From: Deltaproteobacteria bacterium
GTDB lineage: Bacteria > Desulfobacterota > Binatia > HRBIN30 > CADEER01
DNA: 64,000 bases
Reading direction: 5' to 3'
NCBI GenBank assembly: GCA_029262455.1
Contig: JAJCZJ010000020.1
Location: 62,001 to 126,000 of the forward strand
Of this stretch, positions 27,185 to 35,519 are shown in pieces; the stretch's first letter is position 1; each line of letters starts with the position of its first letter. A program made the translations under genes and the position numbers. Below the pieces are notes generated by a model. The model saw nothing but the letters and a program-made list of their open reading frames with translations. It did not search any database and was not told the origin of the DNA.

Positions 27185-27522
27185 TCGTTCCGATGCTAGA
27201 CAAAGAAGTCCACATCCGCGGAGCTGGCGCGGTCCTCCACGCCACTACGAGCGCGGCTGCGAGGCTCTCCGATCGCCGCAAAGTGCAACAATCATAGTAA
27301 GTTAGTCGGCTTGAGGCACGAAGCGCCCTCAGACTCGTGGCACCCGGAGCAGGCCACTTGTCTCACAACCTGCCGCCCCTCTGGTATAGCCGCGCATCCC
27401 CCTCGACGGTGTGATAGGGTCGTACACGTCAACAGACTTAGCGGGGACCTCTCACTCGAATCCGGCCGATTTGGCCCGGCACGACTTGGTCGCCTCCACT
27501 GAGCCCAGCTCGTAGGAGTGCC
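27185..27522. other. Divergent intergenic region
   Basis: This region lies between the EthD-like gene and the DUF1611 gene. It must contain promoters for both. A GTAGGAG ribosome-binding site sits just before ATG 27523. I see no other gene, repeat or clear operator. Confidence 0.4.
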
Positions 27523-28722
27523 ATGTCCCTCACCCTAATACCCCCAGGGGTAACCGCCCACGGTGTCACTGAGAAGCCCATCCTTGGGGACGGCGCGGCC
27601 CAGCCAGCAACCCCGCCATTTCGCAGAAACACAGAGGGGCTCGCAACAGCGATCGTCTATTGCGAAGGCAACTTCGGCAAGCTCGATGGGAAGACCGCGA
27701 ACGGGCTGGTTCGCCACTCGGAGATGTACAAGATCCTCGCGGTGATCGACAGCGAGAAGGCCGGGCTCGACGCCGGAATGGTACTCGACAACGATCCCAA
27801 GGCAATTCCGATCTGCCGCGACCTCGAAGACGCGTTAGCGCATGCGACAGGTGTTCCCGATTACTTCATCTTTGGCATGGCTCCATCGAGTGGCATGTTG
27901 TCGCCGGTCGAACGCCGGCTGATGCTGAAAGCCATCAACCTCGGAATGAATCTCGTAAACGGCCTGCATCAGTTTCTAAACGACGACCCGGAGTTCGCAG
28001 CAGCGAGCAAAGCGAATTTCGTCGAAATTCTCGACGTCCGAAAACCACGAGACAAAGCGGATCTGAGAATGTTCAGCGGTCGCATCGCGGAGGTTACGTG
28101 TCCTCGTATCGCCGTACTGGGTACAGATGGTGCGATCGGCAAACGCACGACGGCTACGATTTTGACGCGCGCGCTCAACGATCGAGGCGTAAAGACGGTG
28201 TTGGTTGGCACCGGGCAAACCGGTCTCATCCAGGGAGCCCGCTTCGGTATCGCACTCGACGCGATCCCGTCGCAGTTTTGTTCCGGCGAAATGGAAGCCA
28301 CCATGATCGAAGCGTTCGAGGCTGAAAACCCCGACGTCATCATCATCGAGGGACAAGGCGCCCTGAGCCACCCCGCCTACCTGACATCGACGTTCATCCT
28401 CCGCGGCAGTTGCCCCGATGGCGTCGTGCTGCAACACGCTCCGGGACGGACCATGCTCGGGGATTTCAAGCTGCTCCCGATGCCGACCCCGGAGAGCGAA
28501 ATCAACCTAATCCAAACCTTCGCGGACACAAAGGTGATCGGACTCTGCATCAATCACGAGAACATGACCGAGGCCGAAGTCGACGCGGCCATCGTCCAAT
28601 ATGAGCGAGAGCTCGGAATCCCTGCGACCGATGCCCTGACTCGCTCGCCAGCAAGACTGGTCGACATGGTGTTCGCTGCCTTCCCCGCCCTCGAGGAGAA
28701 CCTGATCGCCGCCAGACAATGA
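27523..28722 (+). CDS. DUF1611 family P-loop protein (DgcN-like)
   Basis: A 399-aa member of the DUF1611 family: N-terminal ATAIVYCEGNFGKLDGKTAN, then GMAPSSGMLSPVERRLM, a P-loop VLGTDGAIGKRTTATILTRA near residue 205, VLVGTGQTGLIQGARFG and VIIIEGQGALSHPAY. A characterised member, DgcN, N-acylates D-glutamate in D-glutamate catabolism. The next gene encodes a PLP-dependent amino-acid racemase and its start overlaps this stop (ATGA), so amino-acid stereochemistry is a sensible theme. The usual start of the family lies near residue 35, making the first 30 residues an unusual extension, but GTAGGAG upstream of ATG 27523 supports this start. Confidence 0.85.
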   Translation: MSLTLIPPGVTAHGVTEKPILGDGAAQPATPPFRRNTEGLATAIVYCEGNFGKLDGKTANGLVRHSEMYKILAVIDSEKAGLDAGMVLDNDPKAIPICRDLEDALAHATGVPDYFIFGMAPSSGMLSPVERRLMLKAINLGMNLVNGLHQFLNDDPEFAAASKANFVEILDVRKPRDKADLRMFSGRIAEVTCPRIAVLGTDGAIGKRTTATILTRALNDRGVKTVLVGTGQTGLIQGARFGIALDAIPSQFCSGEMEATMIEAFEAENPDVIIIEGQGALSHPAYLTSTFILRGSCPDGVVLQHAPGRTMLGDFKLLPMPTPESEINLIQTFADTKVIGLCINHENMTEAEVDAAIVQYERELGIPATDALTRSPARLVDMVFAAFPALEENLIAARQ

Positions 28723-29819
28723 CCGCGCCGCGATTGGAGGTCGATCTCGAAAAGATTGAGCACAACGCTCACGCCCTGGTCGTCAAGTTGGCCAGACGCG
28801 GTATTTCCGTCACGGCCGTCACCAAAGCGACTCTAGGCGCGCCAGAGATCGTGGAGGCGCTGTGTCGCGCCGGCGTCACGGCGTTTGCAGACTCCCGCAT
28901 CGAGAACATCGAGACATTACGGGAGGCAGGCACCTCCACAACGATGACCTTGCTCCGCACTCCGATGCTCAGCCAAGTGCAAAGAGTCGTAAAAAGCGCC
29001 GACGTAAGCTGCAATACGGAGATCGACGTGATCCGTGAGCTTTCATTAGAATCAGGCAGAACCGGTCGCACTCACGGCATCATTCTCATGGTAGAACTCG
29101 GCGACCTTCGCGAGGGCATCATGCCGGGCGATCTCAAGAGAATTGCGCGAGATACACTGAAGCTCCCAAACCTCGTCCTTGCGGGAATCGGCGCCAACCT
29201 CGCCTGCTGCAGCGGAATCGTGCCGGACGATAGAAACATGAGCGAGCTATCGATCCTCGCGGATTCCATCGACGACACCTTCGGCGGCACCCTCGATATC
29301 GTCACCGGTGGCAATTCGGCCAACCTACAATGGGCACTCGATAGTCCAGACACGGGCAGAATCAACGATCTGAGACTAGGAGAGTCAATCCTGCTGGGAC
29401 GCGAGCCTCTCCACCGGCAGCCAATCGACGGGCTCCATACGGATGCGATTACCCTCGTCGCCGAGGTGATCGAGTCTAAGATGAAGCCATCGCTTCCGTG
29501 GGGCGAAGTCGCCCAAGCAGCTTTCGGCGAGCCGACACCCCAAACAGACCGGGGCGAAGTGGCGAGAACGATTTTCGCGGTCGGGCGCCAGGACATCGAC
29601 CCGCTCGGTCTCGTGCCGCCGGATGGGATCGACCTCCTCGGGGCCAGCAGTGATCACCTCATCACGAATTCCGGCAGCAAGCGCTTGGCAATCGGCACAG
29701 AGAGAACTTTTCAGGTCAACTACAGTGCTCTCGTTCGCGCGATGACCTCCCCTTTCGTCAGCAAGGCCTTTATCGCCGCGGACTACAAGAAACCAGCGCC
29801 GTCCATCCCCGGACAATAG
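28719..29819 (+). CDS. PLP-dependent alanine/ornithine racemase-like enzyme
   Basis: A 366-aa fold-type III PLP enzyme. The N-terminus LEVDLEKIEHNAHALVVKLA is typical of alanine racemase-like proteins, and VTAVTKATLGAPEIVEALCR carries the PLP lysine (VTKA). Further family features are CNTEIDVIRELSLESGR, HGIILMVELGDLREGI and RINDLRLGESILLGRE. It is closest by eye to ornithine racemase/YhfX-type members rather than to the DNA-coded Alr with its C-terminal beta-domain. It is translationally coupled to the DUF1611 gene (ATGA overlap at 28719-28722), so the two products probably act on the same amino acid. Confidence 0.85.
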   Translation: MTAPRLEVDLEKIEHNAHALVVKLARRGISVTAVTKATLGAPEIVEALCRAGVTAFADSRIENIETLREAGTSTTMTLLRTPMLSQVQRVVKSADVSCNTEIDVIRELSLESGRTGRTHGIILMVELGDLREGIMPGDLKRIARDTLKLPNLVLAGIGANLACCSGIVPDDRNMSELSILADSIDDTFGGTLDIVTGGNSANLQWALDSPDTGRINDLRLGESILLGREPLHRQPIDGLHTDAITLVAEVIESKMKPSLPWGEVAQAAFGEPTPQTDRGEVARTIFAVGRQDIDPLGLVPPDGIDLLGASSDHLITNSGSKRLAIGTERTFQVNYSALVRAMTSPFVSKAFIAADYKKPAPSIPGQ

Positions 29820-30146
29820 GCCGAAGCGTGCAATCAAGTTCTACAACCAACCAAACTTCGCTCGTGAGACGGCCGGTGTCGGCCGCCCCGTCGCCCAACG
29901 CAGTGCGTCAATGGAAGACGGCAGCGGCGAGTCTCAGTTTGACAAGCTGCCCTCAGGCGCGGAGCATAGTAGTCATACTTGAGCGCTTGCCCCGGGCACC
30001 GGGAGTACAGCGGCTCCTCACTCGAGCAGCTTGCGAGCCTGACCGGGAGCCCCTCGCTCCCCAAAACCGCGGCGGTACAACCCGCCCTGTGCGAGCGACC
30101 GGATGCGTGACCTCACGCTTCGAAACCCCGCCTTCGGAGAGACGAA
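29820..30146. other. Intergenic region without recognised gene
   Basis: This 327-base stretch follows the racemase gene. Open frames cross it but lack ribosome-binding sites and recognisable protein sequence. GGAGAG at its end serves the next small gene. Confidence 0.4.
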
Positions 30147-30341
30147 ATGTGGCAGCGTTTGGGACCGGCGATCAAGTATTACTCGCGAATCCTATGGCAC
30201 GGCGTAGCCGGGCAGGATAAACCAAGCGAAGCGGACGATTCCACCAAGGCTCAAGGACCGAGTTCGCGCTCGGGGTTTTGGAAGGAGTTTCGCGAAGGAC
30301 AGCGTGAAGCCGACGCGCGAGGAAGTAAACGGGACTCGTGA
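30147..30341 (+). CDS. Small hypothetical protein (64 aa)
   Basis: ATG 30147 is preceded by GGAGAG at a normal distance. The product begins MWQRLGPAIKYYSRILWHGV and ends FWKEFREGQREADARGSKRD, a charged amphipathic tail. The FWxEFREGQREA string recurs in small uncharacterised bacterial proteins as far as I recall. No signal peptide or metal site is visible. It starts a run of three small plus-strand genes. Confidence 0.55.
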   Translation: MWQRLGPAIKYYSRILWHGVAGQDKPSEADDSTKAQGPSSRSGFWKEFREGQREADARGSKRDS

Positions 30342-30396
30342 CCGTGCAGACGGCGGCCACATGTCAATTGGGCGAATAACGAAAGGAGAACAGATC

Positions 30397-30519
30397 ATGG
30401 GCGACAAATCACCAAAATCTGTGGACCGAAAAGCGAAGCAGAAGCAGGCGAAGACCACTTCCGACAAGAACAAGAGGCGGCAAGAAACGGCTGCCAAGCA
30501 AGTCATCAAGAAGGGCTAG
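30397..30519 (+). CDS. Small basic protein of the MGDKSPKS type (40 aa)
   Basis: AAAGGAG lies eight bases before ATG 30397, which sets the start; a longer frame from 30304 has no such site. The 40-residue product is MGDKSPKSVDRKAKQKQAKT followed by a Lys/Gln-rich tail. Many bacteria encode an almost identical tiny Lys-rich protein beginning MGDKSPKS; its function is unknown to me. It is likely disordered and could bind nucleic acid. Confidence 0.75.
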   Translation: MGDKSPKSVDRKAKQKQAKTTSDKNKRRQETAAKQVIKKG

Positions 30520-30526
30520 ATCGGGG

Positions 30527-30919
30527 ATGCAGATGAGTACGCCTGACCCGGCCGAAGCCGTTTTACGGAAGCATCTCCGCAACCACCTCGGCGCGCACAT
30601 GGCTTCGTTGGGATACAAGACAACTCGCTCGGCGACTGACACGGTCACGACGCCCGAGATCGTTCGGCGGAACCCGGTCCGCGGCCGCATCGCCTACGGC
30701 GAGACGTTATTGTCGAGCGACTTCGTCAGTCGAGAATGCCACGAGCGACTACAACTCTTTTCAAAGCGAAGAACTCGACGGCGGAGTTCGATCCTCTTCT
30801 TTATCGCCGTCGGGGAGAAGCACCGCGACGAGGTCGAGAGCCTTCTCGGAAAATTGGGGATCGTCAGTGCATCAAAAGGCGGACACGTCCACGTCGTGTT
30901 GATCCCGGCTGCAAAATAA
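30527..30919 (+). CDS. Conserved hypothetical protein (130 aa)
   Basis: The 130-aa protein has charged N-terminal helices (EAVLRKHLRNHLGAHMASLG), then RNPVRGRIAYGETLLSSDF, HERLQLFSKRRTRRRSSILF, FIAVGEKHRDEVESLLGKLG and a final GGHVHVVLIP strand. The sequence looks like a real compact alpha/beta domain of a family I have seen in environmental deltaproteobacteria-like genomes but cannot name. ATG 30533 is an alternative start. It follows the MGDKSPKS gene by 7 bases, so the two are probably co-expressed. Confidence 0.65.
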   Translation: MQMSTPDPAEAVLRKHLRNHLGAHMASLGYKTTRSATDTVTTPEIVRRNPVRGRIAYGETLLSSDFVSRECHERLQLFSKRRTRRRSSILFFIAVGEKHRDEVESLLGKLGIVSASKGGHVHVVLIPAAK

Positions 30920-31148
30920 AGAGAGAGCATCGTGGCAGATTCACCTCGAGCTTCTCGTCGGACGTGTTCAATTCGTCGTTGAGCGCGACACCCACGCGAT
31001 AGCCGTTGCAGGCGCGCAGCCCGATCGGTACGGGCGCCTGCATCAGAACCCGCAGTTTTTCCGCAAATTGCGGCAGCCGAGTAGTCTCGTTCTCGAAAAG
31101 CGAGTGTGGTAAAACCGCAAAAATGTCCTATTTACGGAGAACGCGTCT

Positions 31149-33059
31149 ATGAAAATCTCACTCGTCCTTGCTCTGGCTTCGGCGATCGCTTTCAGCAATG
31201 CGGCCCTCGGCCAAAATGTAGCGCAGCAGCTCAGCGCTATCATCGCTGAAAAATCTAATCGCACCCCTGCCGAGCGCAAGCTCGACTCTCAGCTGCTCTA
31301 CCTCTCACGTGAGAGCGTTGGACAGGCTGCCGTATCGGGAGCGCCTGGTGTCGAGTCACGGGTCGCAATCGAGGACGACGGACAGGTCGTGGTCGATATT
31401 TCTGCGAGCCCGAGCGCGGACTTGAGCCAGGCAATTGAGAATACCGGTGGCAGGGTGATTTATGAGTCACCCCGATGGAATTCGGTCCGGGCCAGCTTGC
31501 CGCCCGGAGCGCTCGCCGGCATAGCTGCTCGCTCGGATGTGCGGCGTGTGGCAAAGGGGTCCAATCCGATTGCCCACACGGGCCCGGTCAACAGCGAGGG
31601 CGACCCGGCGCATCGCGCCGACTTTGCGAGAACCAATTTTGGCGTCGATGGCAGTGGCGTCAAAGTGGGCATCATCTCCGACAGCGTCGATTTCTTCATG
31701 GACTCGATCAACAACGGCGAATTGCCCGCCTCATTTACGATCTTGCCGGGACGCGATGGCATCGAAGCAGGCAGCACTGGCGAAGGCACCGCCATGTCGG
31801 AGATCGTCCACGACCTGGCCCCGGGCGCCGAGCTGTTTTTTGCCTCTGCTTCGGGTGGTAAGGCGTTCTTCGCAGACTCCATCTTGCTGCTGCGCGCCGC
31901 CGGCTGCGACATCATCGTCGACGACATTTCGTACCCGGATGAGTGTCAGTTTCAAGACGACGAAGTCGGACAGGCCGTGAACGAAGTGGTCGACGACGGG
32001 GCCCTCTACTTCTCCTCCTCTGGCAACGAGGGCAGTCTATTCAAGAACACGTCGTCAACATGGGAAGGCGACTACGTCGACGACGGACCCGCCGCGGCCC
32101 CACTTCCGAACGGCCGAGTGCACAGCTTCGGGATTCAGGCATTCAACCGACTCACCGACGGTGAGTCCCAGGTAACGTTTCAGTGGAGCGACGAAGCCAA
32201 CTCATCCGCCAACGACTACGACCTTTACGTTCTCAATGCCGCCGGCACCATGATTGTCACCTCATCGACGGACATCCAAGATGGTACACAGAAGCCCTTC
32301 GAGTTGGTGGATATGGTTCAACCCGGCGAGCGTGTCGTCGTCTGGAAGGACGATGCCGCGGAGGATCGCTATCTCCGACTCACAGCGACGCAGAGTAAAC
32401 TCGAGATCGCCACCGCAGGCCAAACCATCGGTCATGCCAGCACCGCCAATTGCATTACAGTCGCCGCCTCCGACGCCGGCCTCGCGGCACCCGGACCGTT
32501 CACTCCGGCATCCCCGCTGGAAGACAGCTCATCGGATGGCCCGCGAAAGATGTTCTACTTCCCGGACGGCACACCCATCACTCCAGGAGACTTCCTGTCC
32601 ACCGGTGGTTTGACCCTACTAAAGCCCGACATTACCGCCGCCGACGGTGTCTCCACGTCGGTGCCCGGCTTTGATCCGTTTTTCGGAACGAGTGCCGCGG
32701 CACCGCATGCTGCCGCCATCGCAGCTCTCGTCCTGAGTCGCAGTGGAGGCCTTGCGGCGACGGCCACCAACGCCAGTACCAGTGGCGCCATTTCGCCGCC
32801 GACCCTGTCGAATTCGCGAGTCCGCCAAATCCTCGAGATGAGTACGATCGACATCGAGCAACCGGGCCGCGAGATCAACAGCGGCTTTGGTATCCTGATG
32901 GCCGATACGGCCCTCGCCAACACCCCGGCAGGCGTACCGGCCGCAGCGGCGCCGGCAGTATCCTTCTTCGGTCTGGCCGTCATCATTCTTGCCCTGCTGG
33001 TGATCTCGTTGGTCGGGTTGTCACGCAGTCGATCAACGATCGGCGCCCGGACCCGTTGA
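31149..33059 (+). CDS. Subtilase-like serine peptidase with Glu in place of His; membrane-anchor tail
   Basis: A 636-aa exported protein; ATG 31149 has GGAG at a usable distance and opens a signal peptide (MKISLVLALASAIAFSNA). The catalytic core is S8-like: Asp178 in VGIISDSVD and Ser515 in FFGTSAAAPHAAA, with SSSGNEGS between. Where the HGT histidine is expected the sequence reads GEGTAMSEIVHDLAPGAELF, giving Glu212. A Glu/Asp-Ser set is the arrangement of sedolisins and of some S8-like families. The C-terminus, AAPAVSFFGLAVIILALLVI followed by an Arg-rich tail, resembles IPTL/CTERM-type sorting signals. It has a close paralogue immediately downstream that differs at the C-terminus. Confidence 0.85.
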   Translation: MKISLVLALASAIAFSNAALGQNVAQQLSAIIAEKSNRTPAERKLDSQLLYLSRESVGQAAVSGAPGVESRVAIEDDGQVVVDISASPSADLSQAIENTGGRVIYESPRWNSVRASLPPGALAGIAARSDVRRVAKGSNPIAHTGPVNSEGDPAHRADFARTNFGVDGSGVKVGIISDSVDFFMDSINNGELPASFTILPGRDGIEAGSTGEGTAMSEIVHDLAPGAELFFASASGGKAFFADSILLLRAAGCDIIVDDISYPDECQFQDDEVGQAVNEVVDDGALYFSSSGNEGSLFKNTSSTWEGDYVDDGPAAAPLPNGRVHSFGIQAFNRLTDGESQVTFQWSDEANSSANDYDLYVLNAAGTMIVTSSTDIQDGTQKPFELVDMVQPGERVVVWKDDAAEDRYLRLTATQSKLEIATAGQTIGHASTANCITVAASDAGLAAPGPFTPASPLEDSSSDGPRKMFYFPDGTPITPGDFLSTGGLTLLKPDITAADGVSTSVPGFDPFFGTSAAAPHAAAIAALVLSRSGGLAATATNASTSGAISPPTLSNSRVRQILEMSTIDIEQPGREINSGFGILMADTALANTPAGVPAAAAPAVSFFGLAVIILALLVISLVGLSRSRSTIGARTR

Positions 33060-33173
33060 GCCACCCGCAATACACTATTTCCTAAGCGAAAAACCTTGGG
33101 CACGTTGAGTCGGCAACGAGTCGGGCGGCTGGGAGACGCGCCAAACTCAACCAACCAACACTTGGGGAGAGCC

Positions 33174-35309
33174 ATGCCATCCATGCTGCGCTGCATTATC
33201 ATTGCCGCCATCTTTATCCACCAGGTTGCCGGCGCACAGACGGTCGTGCAGCAGCTGAACACGATCATCGCCGAGAAAGCGTCGCGCACGCCGGCGGAGC
33301 GAAAGATCGATTCCCAGCTCCTTTATCTGGCGCGAGAGCGCGCGGGTCAGGCTGCAGTGTCCGGCGTACCCGGGCTCCGATCGCGCGTGGCGGTCGCATC
33401 GGACGGTCTCGTCGTCGTGGACATCTCGGCGACCCCGAGTGTGGAACTGAGCCAGGCGATCACCGACGCTGGGGGGGCCGTGTTCTACGAGTCGCCGCGC
33501 TGGAAGTCGGTGCGCGCCAGTCTGCCGCCGACGGCGCTGGTGAGCATTGCCGCCCGTGCGGATGTCGAACACGTAGCCAAGGGGGCGCACCCCAACGCGC
33601 ATACCGGCCCAGTCACCAGTGAGGGCGACCCGGCACACAACGCCGACACGGCAAGGAGCGACTTCGGAGTCGACGGCAGCGGCATCAAGGTCGGCATCAT
33701 CTCCGACAGCGTCGACTTCTACATGGACTCCATCTCCGATGGTGAGTTGCCGGCTTCGTTCACGATCCTACCGGGCCGCGACGGCATCGAAGCGGGCAGT
33801 ACCGGTGAGGGAACGGCGATGTCCGAGATCGTCCACGACTTGGCGCCGGGCGCCGAGCTGTTCTTCGCCTCCGCATCGGGTGGCAAAGCGTTCTTCGCCG
33901 ATTCAATCCTGATGCTGCGCGCAGCGGGTTGCGACGTCATCGTCGACGACATTTCGTACCCGAACGAGTGCCAGTTCCAAGACGACGAAATCGGTCAGGC
34001 TGTGAATGAGGTCGTCGAGGATGGCGCGTTGTATTTTTCATCCTCAGGGAACGAAGGCAGCCTCTTGAAAGGAACCTCGACGACTTGGGAAGGCGACTTC
34101 GTCGACGGCGGAGCGGCCGGCGACCCCCTGCCCTTCAATGGCCGCGTGCACAGCTTCGGCACGCAGAATTTCAATACCCTCACCGAAGGCGAGTCCGACG
34201 TCGAGTTCCAATGGAGCGACGAAGCCAACACTTCCGCCAACGACTACGACCTGTTCGTACTCAACGAAGCCGGCACGATCATCGTCACTTCATCGACGGA
34301 CATCCAGGACGGCACACAAAAACCGTTCGAGAGCGTCGGCGCGGTTCAGCCCGGAGAGCAGGTGCTCATCTGGAAGGACGATGAAGCCGCCGACCGCTAC
34401 CTTCGAATCGTCGCCACGCAGAGCAAGCTAGAGTTCGCCACAGCGGGCCAGACCATCGGTCACGCCAGCACGGACAAGTGCATTACGGTCGCCGCTTCCG
34501 ACGCCTCTCTCGCAGCCCCGGGTCCGTTCACCACCGCTTCACTCCTAGAGGACAGCTCCTCCGACGGCCCGCGCAAGATGTTCTACCTCCCGGACGGTAC
34601 TCCGATCACTCCCGGCAACTTTCTTGCCAGCGGCGGTCTGACTCTACAGAAGCCCGACATCACGGCCGCGGACGGTGTGTCCACTTCTGTTCCCGGCTTT
34701 GATCCGTTCTTCGGAACCAGCGCCGCAGCACCGCATGCCGCGGCGATCGCTGCCTTGGTCTGGAGCCAGCAACCGGACCTCGACAATGCGTCGATCCGCT
34801 CCATCCTCGAAACCAGCACCATCGACATCGAAGCTCCTGGCCGTGAGATCAACAGCGGCTTCGGCATCCTCATGGCCGACCTCGCCTTGGCCTCGGCGCC
34901 AACCGCCACGCCGACTGACACGGCCGCCCCGGCGCCGACCGCCACGCCGACCGACACCACTGCGCCGGCGCCGACTGACACGGCCGCCCCGGCAGCGACG
35001 CCAACCGGCAGCGTCGTAGCAACCACAACCGCAGAAGCAACTGCGACAGTGACCACCGACGACACTCCGACACCGGTAATAACCCAAGAATCTACCAACA
35101 CACCAACTCCAGTCGCGGCTGTGTGTGTCGGCGACTGCGACGGGAACGGCCGTATCGCGATCAGCGAACTGGTGCGCGGCGTCAACATCGCTCTCGGCAA
35201 CGCGGCGCTTTCTCTATGCACTTCCTTGGACTCTGACAACAATGGCCGGATCGCGATCAACGAGTTGGTTCGCGCTGTCCGCTTTGCCCTGTCCGGCTGT
35301 CCGAACTAA
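33174..35309 (+). CDS. Paralogous subtilase-like peptidase with dockerin-like tail
   Basis: ATG 33174, with GGGGAG just upstream, is preferred over the open frame from 33096; it begins a signal peptide (RCIIIAAIFIHQVAGAQ). The 711-aa product is very similar to the preceding protein over about 570 residues and keeps VGIISDSVD, GEGTAMSEIVHDLAPGAELF and GTSAAAPHAAA, again with Glu replacing the subtilisin His. The C-terminus differs: a Thr/Pro/Ala linker and then two dockerin-like EF-hand repeats, CVGDCDGNGRIAISELVRGV and DSDNNGRIAINELVRAV. The repeat pair has the Ca-binding DxDxNGxI pattern. A recent tandem duplication followed by exchange of the C-terminal module is likely. Confidence 0.87.
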   Translation: MPSMLRCIIIAAIFIHQVAGAQTVVQQLNTIIAEKASRTPAERKIDSQLLYLARERAGQAAVSGVPGLRSRVAVASDGLVVVDISATPSVELSQAITDAGGAVFYESPRWKSVRASLPPTALVSIAARADVEHVAKGAHPNAHTGPVTSEGDPAHNADTARSDFGVDGSGIKVGIISDSVDFYMDSISDGELPASFTILPGRDGIEAGSTGEGTAMSEIVHDLAPGAELFFASASGGKAFFADSILMLRAAGCDVIVDDISYPNECQFQDDEIGQAVNEVVEDGALYFSSSGNEGSLLKGTSTTWEGDFVDGGAAGDPLPFNGRVHSFGTQNFNTLTEGESDVEFQWSDEANTSANDYDLFVLNEAGTIIVTSSTDIQDGTQKPFESVGAVQPGEQVLIWKDDEAADRYLRIVATQSKLEFATAGQTIGHASTDKCITVAASDASLAAPGPFTTASLLEDSSSDGPRKMFYLPDGTPITPGNFLASGGLTLQKPDITAADGVSTSVPGFDPFFGTSAAAPHAAAIAALVWSQQPDLDNASIRSILETSTIDIEAPGREINSGFGILMADLALASAPTATPTDTAAPAPTATPTDTTAPAPTDTAAPAATPTGSVVATTTAEATATVTTDDTPTPVITQESTNTPTPVAAVCVGDCDGNGRIAISELVRGVNIALGNAALSLCTSLDSDNNGRIAINELVRAVRFALSGCPN

Positions 35310-35310
35310 A

Positions 35311-35360
35311 GGCTCACACGGGACGGGGATGGCTCACACGGGGCGTTGCTAGTTTGCTAT
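35311..35360. repeat. REP-like intergenic repeat (GGCTCACACGGG type)
   Basis: Directly after the protease stop are two 20-base units, GGCTCACACGGGACGGGGAT and GGCTCACACGGGGCGTTGCT, then AGTTTGCTATTCG. The second half matches the end of the repeat at 17864-17947 (CGTTGCTAGTYTGYTA). It looks like a dispersed REP-type element inserted in the intergenic space. Confidence 0.5.
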
Positions 35361-35519
35361 TCGTCTCCGACAACTTCGGGACTCTAGCGCGTGAGATTCA
35401 AAGATGTTGTGGTTCGCATCGTAATTCCTTACGCATCTGGGCAGCGTGTGACCCTCCCTGCTTCCGTCGTTGCGGTTGAGGGACGGAGTAGTCGAGTCCG
35501 TGCGAAAGAGCGGTAGCGA

